NCBI GenBank assembly: GCA_030549495.1
Contig: JAUIRK010001035.1
Span: forward strand, 558,001-622,000
From: Nectonema munidae
Lineage: Eukaryota > Nematomorpha > Nectonematoida > Nectonematidae
Reading direction: 5' to 3'
Length of the DNA stretch: 64,000 bases
The notes beneath the pieces are model-generated. The model did no database searches and had not been told where the DNA came from. It saw only the letters and a list, made by a program, of their open reading frames with translations. A program made the translations under genes and the position numbers. This document shows positions 59,201 through 64,000 of the stretch, piece by piece; position 1 is the first letter of the stretch; every line of letters begins with the position of its first letter.

Positions 59201-59818
59201 TGTAATTGCTATCTTTTCAGCATTATCTATTTATGCGAAGCAGTCTGATGTAGCCATGCTCACCCTATTATACAACGCTTCACATGTCATTTACTCTGAG
59301 ATAAGCTAATATTCTACTTATCCGATTTCGAGTAAAGCTTAGATTTTAACCTGTAAAACACTTTTTTGAGATCATAGCAACAACTTCCACATCACAACCT
59401 TGTTCGACTTATACAATTTTATATTTATTTATTCAATTTATAATGGATCAAGGTAGATGAAGGCAAAAGAGACACTAATAGTAAGAGATAAAAAATATAA
59501 GTTAGAAGTAAATTAATGATTTTAATAGAGCTTTAACTGAATTAAAAATTGAGTAAAATTTATAAAAAATGTGCGATTTAGTCTTTATACAATTGGTGTT
59601 AAAAGATGGAGATTGATATGAAAAGAGGCGGAATAAAAAGGAAAAGATGGATACCTTGGCAAATAACTCTTCTTGTTGTCGTAATAGCTCTTCTTCAGGA
59701 ATTCCCAAATTCTCCAATCGATGGCTGCACTTCTTGCGAGTAGCAACTCTTTCCTTGCAGTCTTTTAGAACGTCTTGAACGTGTGCTACGTACTCCTCAA
59801 AGCCAAAGTTCTTTAACG
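53234..59818 (-). CDS. Dr1: Dr1 (NC2 beta), last two coding exons; 5' part outside window
   Basis: Dr1 pairs with DRAP1 through histone folds and binds TBP on promoters to block TFIIA/TFIIB, repressing or tuning Pol II initiation. Exon 59,818-59,655 (acceptor tttgtag, donor gtatcc) encodes ALKNFGFEEYVAHVQDVLKD and then SHRLENLGIPEEELLRQQEE and LFAK, nearly identical to the human protein past its histone-fold alpha 3. Exon 53,461-53,234 (acceptor gtttag) continues in phase with ARSEQAALQQQDWIQFQQAT, the counterpart of ARQQQAELAQQEWLQMQQA, then a diverged tail ending NNNYADPDDIYD. Both phases fit. The intron is 6.2 kb and carries a piggyBac and other elements. The N-terminal exons (LTIPRAAINKMIK...) are not in the window. 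AATAAA (minus) lies near 53,161. The acidic D/E run of vertebrate Dr1 is reduced here to DPDDIYD. Confidence 0.93.
54660..54760 (-). mobile_element. pogo/Tigger-like terminal repeat
   Basis: Read on the minus strand: 'tacagttaaacctgatttaa', 'cgaccacttatctataatca' and 'ccataacgaccactatcgat'. CAGTTAAACCTCG-TAACGACCACT is a common pogo/mariner-type end. No transposase is nearby. It lies in the Dr1 intron. Confidence 0.45.
54825..54955 (-). mobile_element. piggyBac-like end with 16-bp palindrome
   Basis: On the minus strand: TTAA (54,952-54,955), 'ccggctatcgaccaca', then the palindrome gtcgacatatgtcgac (54,920-54,935), then 'atcgtctgctttt' and 'tcttctgcttta' motifs shared with 34,006-34,130. It is probably one end of a piggyBac-type MITE. 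Confidence 0.5.
55250..55435 (+). pseudogene. Possible N-terminal fragment of a piggyBac transposase
   Basis: A + strand frame reads VAILPRDVGLISKEEGFDDG. The PxDV..ItdEe.fdD pattern recalls the acidic N-terminus of piggyBac-like transposases. The main piggyBac body starts about 1 kb downstream, so another element may have split it. This is inference only. Confidence 0.35.
55700..56415 (+). other. Unassigned coding remnants, perhaps a retroelement gag
   Basis: A 100-codon frame at 55,732-56,034 starts with a coiled-coil-like stretch (LLQEVSRAIEDIKKDIKK) and a proline-rich part. Later frames to 56,410 are basic and low in complexity. The codon use is less A/T-rich than the flanks. I cannot name the family; a gag-like protein of a broken retroelement is the best guess. 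A similar-looking frame resumes at 57,853, beyond the piggyBac. Confidence 0.3.
56420..57842 (+). mobile_element. piggyBac transposon, 5' truncated, transposase in pieces
   Basis: Transposase blocks in order, in changing frames: FFGMNIVMGYHTL (56,424), YRSSAPDLKVPFISN, YQAIDEHM (56,680; first catalytic Asp region), INWGFKMLCRCDSKTRYLFE (56,752), LWCQVIVDN (second Asp region), VKWMDSRMVHMLSN (57,091), VVKHYNPHMGGVDIMDQKR (57,212; third Asp) and KSKYYLRVVFYLIDIAINN. A C-terminal zinc-ribbon follows with CKLCTRKKIQNRTNNKC and CKIFLCYTSEKNCFKEYH. At least five frame breaks or stops make it dead. The right end has the palindrome ggtacatatatgtacc (57,741-57,756) and finishes in CAAGGGG-TTAA at 57,839-57,842, the expected TTAA target site. 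It is in the Dr1 intron, antisense to Dr1. Confidence 0.88.
57853..58281 (+). other. Open frame of about 140 codons after the piggyBac, unidentified
   Basis: The frame is open without an obvious start of its own, right next to the piggyBac TTAA. It includes TTESLTPELFIKLMKDKSF and SSFLNFLAPPKEQRGFIHKQ. The composition is less A/T-rich than the flanks and resembles the remnant at 55,732-56,034, so the two may be halves of one sequence split by the transposon. No known domain is seen. Confidence 0.35.
58282..59654. other. Distal part of the Dr1 intron
   Basis: A minus-strand frame of 131 codons (59,020-58,625; MVDVSDNPWNMSFIYNTSTL) is Ser/Asn/Thr-rich and matches no family I know; it may be chance or a transposon scrap. 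At 58,331-58,362 'cttgcaagaaaattaacgat' and 'acttgcaaggttattaacga' form a short direct repeat. Nothing else is seen. Confidence 0.4.
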
Positions 59819-60239
59819 CTACAAACACAATGTCAAGTTGCTGTAATGTATAGAAGAGGATAACAACCGAATCTTAGGATGTATCGATGGCCAAAAAACG
59901 ATATTATTTAAAAAGTAATCAGTATAGGTAATTCTTTTCCAAAATTACCAAAAAAGTCAGTTCAACAACTTTTTAGCTGTGATCCGATTTGAAGTTAAAT
60001 TGAGGCTAAACGGGTCTTGCTTAAACATCGCTTTGATGAGTGTTTGAAAACCCATTTGTAATCATTTTTCTCATTTTAGGTCATACGCAAAAATAATAAT
60101 GTAATTCCGATCATTTTGTATAATTTTGACACTCCTTTTACGCCTTTCATAAAATGGCTTAAAGTCATTCTAAAATTTGACAAAAGTAGCACATTTTCAA
60201 GGTGAAGTAATAGAAAGTCTACACAAAATAAATAGCAAG
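59819..60239. other. Dr1 intron sequence upstream of the 59,818 exon
   Basis: AT-rich with no further Dr1 exon. The histone-fold exon (LTIPRAAINKMIK, FIHLISSEAN) is not found here or up to the window end on the minus strand. Confidence 0.45.
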
Positions 60240-62290
60240 AGATTTAGGCCCTCTAAGATTTATTTTGCCCCTCCGAAACTCCTTTGAAATATACAAATGT
60301 ACCACTTTCTTATATTTACAGCCCCATTAAAATCAGTTAGCCCCCTCCAGGTACTTGGAGTGAGCGATGGGGCTAAAATAAACAATCAGATCTTTTATTC
60401 AAGAAATCAGCTATATAACATCTTTATACCTGATATTCGTTTTATTTAATGTTTTAGTTTTTTTTATCAAGATTTCTTAGAATAGTTGGTAATGTTTTTA
60501 CACTTTGCCTAAAATTTTTGTTATTAAAAATTAGTACAAATAATTTCATTTTAATGTTATTACATCGTATAACTTTGGGATTGGAATAGCTAATTTATAT
60601 AAATTTAAAATTTGTGAAATATTTCTTCCAAAAATTTTAAACCTTCAATTTCAATGGCCAAATTTAAATTCACAGCTACATACCTGTCACTTCATAGATT
60701 TATATCCTAAATAAATTTTCAAACAATTTACTTTACTGACTGAATATATGTGTAGGTTAAAAATAAAGATTATATACGATGATTCTTTGTTTTTCTGTGT
60801 TACTAATCGATTTTGTTGTTTACTAATGTGAAAGTATAAAACCTTCACTTGGTTAGAGTATAGCATATCTTATAGAGTATAGACAATACGGGTAGACTAT
60901 GACCATCCGTTTCAATAATTGGTAAATGGCAATAAGGGGAGATAAAGACTTAATTACATCTGATGAGTAGTGATCTATATCATATATGAATGATTTTGTT
61001 ACCTTGTTGAGCTTGAAGAGTTGTTCACATACTTTCTAAAAATTTTTAGACGTTGCGGTCTCTTTATAAATTTTTTATTGGGTTCAAAAATTGTCTGAAT
61101 AATACAGGCAATGTCAATGGGATGGATGCATCTGCTTTGTCTAAGTTTGGCTCTGTTTTGGCCAAATACAACATTCATATCATTACTCACTTCCAATGTT
61201 TCGGAATTTGGTTACAATAGCAAGTAGCATGGACCACACTTGCTCACACTGATATGTAGTATCAAATCGAATCAGAAATTTCAGAGCAATCTTTGCAACA
61301 TCATCATGGGGCTGTGCCATTTTAATTGAAAAATCGCAATAAGACATTTAACGAAAAACATATTTTGAACCTCCTCAATCATTAATCAAATCAATAATCG
61401 GTTCTTTTATAATAAAAAAATCTTCTGAGGCCAGATAACTAATGGAGATTATAAACGGATTTTTGATAAATTAAGAGTGGATTTTTGGTAATTTTACATC
61501 CTGTCTCGTTTGCTTTGAAGAAATTGTAGAATTTTTTTCCATAGTATCATTTCAAAGCTTTTTAAATTTGGATTTTTTTTGCATAAATCAGAAAAGAAAC
61601 AAGAGTTGAATGTATTTGCTTAATGAAATACACTGTTTTAATGACTTCATTCAGAACATTTAACTCATAAAGTATCGTTTTCGTTATTTAAACTTAGCGA
61701 TGAATAGCGCACTAAGTAGCAATTACATCTGAAGAATTTTGCTGACCAGAGTCTAAAAACTAGAAAGACAAAAAGGAATAGCCAGAGAGTTATCAGTACC
61801 CACTCCAGGTGTAAGTTGTGGTTTAATACCATGCTCTGTAAAAAAATTGCGGGCCTTGCCAAATATTTCTCTTGCAGTTGTTTTACTACTGCAGAGTTTC
61901 ACAAAAACAAAAATTTGTCTACCAGGTGTTTGTCATATACATATTGTACGTAAACGCAAGGCCGGGCTAAGTTTTCATCATCCGTCATTCTAAAAGTAAT
62001 GTCAGACATCTCTCACATTTGCCTTATATCGGTATCGTTTGACAGGAATATATGCTTTAAATTTTCAAATTCAGAATTTCTTAGCACATTCCATATGATA
62101 TCTTAGCAGCAAGGTAATATCAAATGTTCTCCTGTCGTAGGACCTTTTGCAAGTTATTTTTTAGAAACTTTATAGAAGGCTTTCAACCTAAACTTAATAT
62201 TTTGCAAAAACATTCCTACGTTGTTAATCTGGATTTGTACAATCATTGAGCTAGACGTTTAAAATAGTTAATATTTTTTTTGTTTACTGA
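60240..62290 (-). mobile_element. hAT element, copy B (inverted relative to copy A)
   Basis: The reverse complement follows copy A (48,796-51,390) nearly throughout. Landmarks are 'ccaattattgaaacggatgg', 'tagtctacccgtattgtcta' and 'tactctataagatatgctat' near the 3' end, 'gttagtaacacagaaaaac'-type sequence, and 'atattaccttgctgc' near the 5' end. Coding traces on the minus strand include MEVSNDMNVVFGQNRAKLRQ (dimerisation region, 61,196) and PGRQIFVFVKLCS-type remnants around 61,900. Most of the frame is broken. It lacks the 330-bp extra piece of copy A. Confidence 0.7.
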
Positions 62291-62559
62291 ACTCGAGTGC
62301 TTTGTTTCCAAGGGCCTTTTAACTTGCCCGGCTTTAGAAAAGTGAATGCTAGCACTTAGAACCCAAAAGACACTTAGCTTCCCCTTCCCCACCAAACGTT
62401 AATGCAGTAAAACCAAATTTCAAGTATGAGTCGTCATATTTTATTATTAAGCCATTAAAAAATGCAGATTTCACTCCATTTATACATAAGCTATATTATT
62501 TTTACTATTAATTAAATTTAAATTTGATTATTTTTAGATCATAAATAATATACTCATAA

Positions 62560-63465
62560 TGAGGGAGAAAAAGAAAGCGAATATTTTGCATTACTAACTA
62601 CTAAAAGCAAAGACAAAGAAACAAGTGATAGAAGTAATACCTTACTAAACAATGTGCTGATCAATAAATCAGCATCAGAGCATTCGCAGGGCACCACAAG
62701 AAAGAACATTCTGAACGGAGGCGAAAAGAAAAAAGTCAAAGTGTCAAGAAAATACGATTCGAGCTATTTGAAATTTGGATTTATTCAAGAACCTGGCAGT
62801 GAGCTGGATCCACGGCCTCTATGTATTGTGTGCTCTGAAATTGATCTAATGATGCCATGAAACCTTCAAAACTCGAAAGACACTTGCAATCAAAACACCC
62901 ACATTTAACTGAAAAAGCACTTAAATATTTTCAAAGAATCCGAGAAAATATGCAAACCCAAGTACATAGTTTGAAAGAAATGTTTGTTGAAGATGAGTCG
63001 TCGTCGTTGAAGGCTTCATATCTGATAGCACTTCAAATTGCAAAAATGAAAAAGGCATACACGATGGGAGAATAATTAATTAAGCCTTGTATGTTTCAAG
63101 CTTGTGAAGAGGTTTTGGGAAAACAGACAGCACAGAAATTGAAAGTAATTCCTATGTCTGCACTCTGCTAATACCGTTAAACGTAGAATTGAAGACATGG
63201 CTGAAGGCATTGAAAAACAAGTATTAAAAATTGCAAAAAATGCATAATTTTATTCTACTTAACTCGACGAATCAACGGATGTAAGTAACAAAGCAATTCT
63301 TCTTTGTTTTGTGAGGACTGAGTGTGAAGGAGAATTACATGAAGAACTAATGTGTTCGCTCAACTTACCGGGTAGAACAACTAGCTCTGAGATTTTTGAA
63401 ACACTCAATAGCTATTTTCTGGAGCACAGAATTGAATGGAAAAAATGTATTGGATTTACCACTAT
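62560..63465 (+). mobile_element. hAT (ZBED5/SCAND3-like) transposase fragment with BED finger
   Basis: The + strand codes for VKVSRKYDSSYLKFGFIQ and then a BED zinc finger: CIVC at 62,823, MKPSKLERHLQSKHPHLTEK at 62,857, with one frame shift between the Cys and His halves. Next come SYLIALQIAKMKKAYTMGE and TVKRRIEDMAEGIEKQVL, then LDESTDVSNKAILLCFVRTE (first catalytic Asp block, about 63,264-63,323) and a WKKCIGFTT stretch that should lead to the second Asp (TDGA). The frame stops exactly where the next LINE begins. Two or three breaks are visible. It is less decayed than copies A and B. Confidence 0.85.
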
Positions 63466-64000
63466 GGCATCTAATTTCTCATTATTTTGCGTCTCCATTC
63501 ATCTCTATTTTGTTCGTCCCCTAATGCTAAATGTCTTTTGGTCATGTCTTTTTTAACTATTTCTATCCATGTCATCTTTGCCCTGCCTTTACTCTTACCT
63601 AAAGTTTGATTTTTATAAGCTTCTTTAATTAGATCACCGCAAGGTCTTTTATTTACATACCCAAACCACCTTAACCTTTGTATTTCTAATACTTTATTTA
63701 TTTCATTGACATAAACTTCTTATCTTTTCATTATTTATTTTATCTTTTAAATTAAATTTGCACATGATTCTTAACATCCTCATCTCTGTAGTCTTTAGTC
63801 TATTTTTCTCAGATTCTTTTAAAGCCCAACTTTGGCCACCATACACTAAACTAGACCTAAGACAACTTTTATAAAGAAAACCCCTTAATTTTAACGAAAA
63901 GATACTATTGCATAAAATACCATTTAAATTTTTTCCAAATTAGTTGTATTCTATGTTCTACAGAGTTACTTACACTACCTGTTTTGTCTAAAACCTCACC
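63466..64000 (-). mobile_element. RTE-like LINE 3' part, continues past the window end
   Basis: On the minus strand, in changing frames, VLEIQRLRWFGYVNKRPC-like sequence and then KGRAKMTW and LGDEQNRDEW can be followed from about 63,690 to 63,470. This is the same pol C-terminus as at 20,463 and 52,310. Upstream parts reach the window edge. The 3' end abuts the hAT fragment at 63,466, so it probably inserted into that hAT copy. No microsatellite tail is seen. Confidence 0.7.

Overview
This is a strongly AT-rich, repeat-rich stretch of an animal nuclear genome. It has split genes with GT-AG introns, a selenoprotein-type selenophosphate synthetase, and remnants of RTE-like and Jockey/CR1-like LINEs, hAT, piggyBac, Merlin and mariner-like DNA transposons and one Copia-group fossil. 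An arthropod is most likely. A crustacean such as a copepod would fit, but that is a guess from the repeat complement. Nothing bacterial is present.

Host genes. (1) One exon on the + strand at 2,115-2,326 looks like the APC/C subunit CDC16. (2) A complete selenophosphate synthetase gene (SEPHS2 type) runs on the + strand from 18,367 to 33,123. Its seven exons join in phase to 382 codons plus a stop. It keeps an in-frame TGA at the selenocysteine position, and a long RNA hairpin starts six bases after that TGA. (3) A single-exon + strand gene at 44,211-45,638 encodes a membrane protein with signal peptide, CUB, CUB, LDLa, TM and tail, the layout of NETO proteins. (4) The last two exons of Dr1 (NC2 beta) lie on the - strand at 53,234-53,461 and 59,655-59,818. 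Its 5' exons are outside the window.

Layout of the rest. 0-14 kb: AT-rich spacer with tandem repeats, hAT-like ends, tRNA-derived SINEs, a decayed LINE (7.2-8.7 kb) and a Merlin remnant (11.6-12.2 kb). 14.6-17.4 kb: a SINE with target-site duplication and two tandem arrays with units of about 150 bp. The second array recurs at 34.8-35.5 kb, so related direct repeats bracket the SEPHS gene. The SEPHS introns hold LINE and SINE pieces, a perfect 57-bp inverted repeat around exon 3, and a 4,010-bp DNA transposon (26,801-30,810) with terminal inverted repeats and an 8-bp target duplication, itself interrupted by a LINE. 36.9-40.9 kb: a Copia-group fossil interrupted by a 675-bp hAT derivative. 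43.3 kb: a hAT-like MITE. 46.4-48.8 kb: a LINE with a 2A-like motif and reverse transcriptase. 48.8-51.4 and 60.2-62.3 kb: two inverted copies of one hAT family on either side of the Dr1 exons. 52.0 kb: 95 trinucleotide units grown from the 3' tail of an RTE-like LINE. 55-58 kb: a broken piggyBac in the Dr1 intron. 62.5-64 kb: a BED-finger hAT fragment that ends against another LINE 3' end.

The host genes have unrelated roles (selenium metabolism, cell cycle, synaptic or signalling membrane protein, transcription repression). Nothing suggests that they form a functional cluster.
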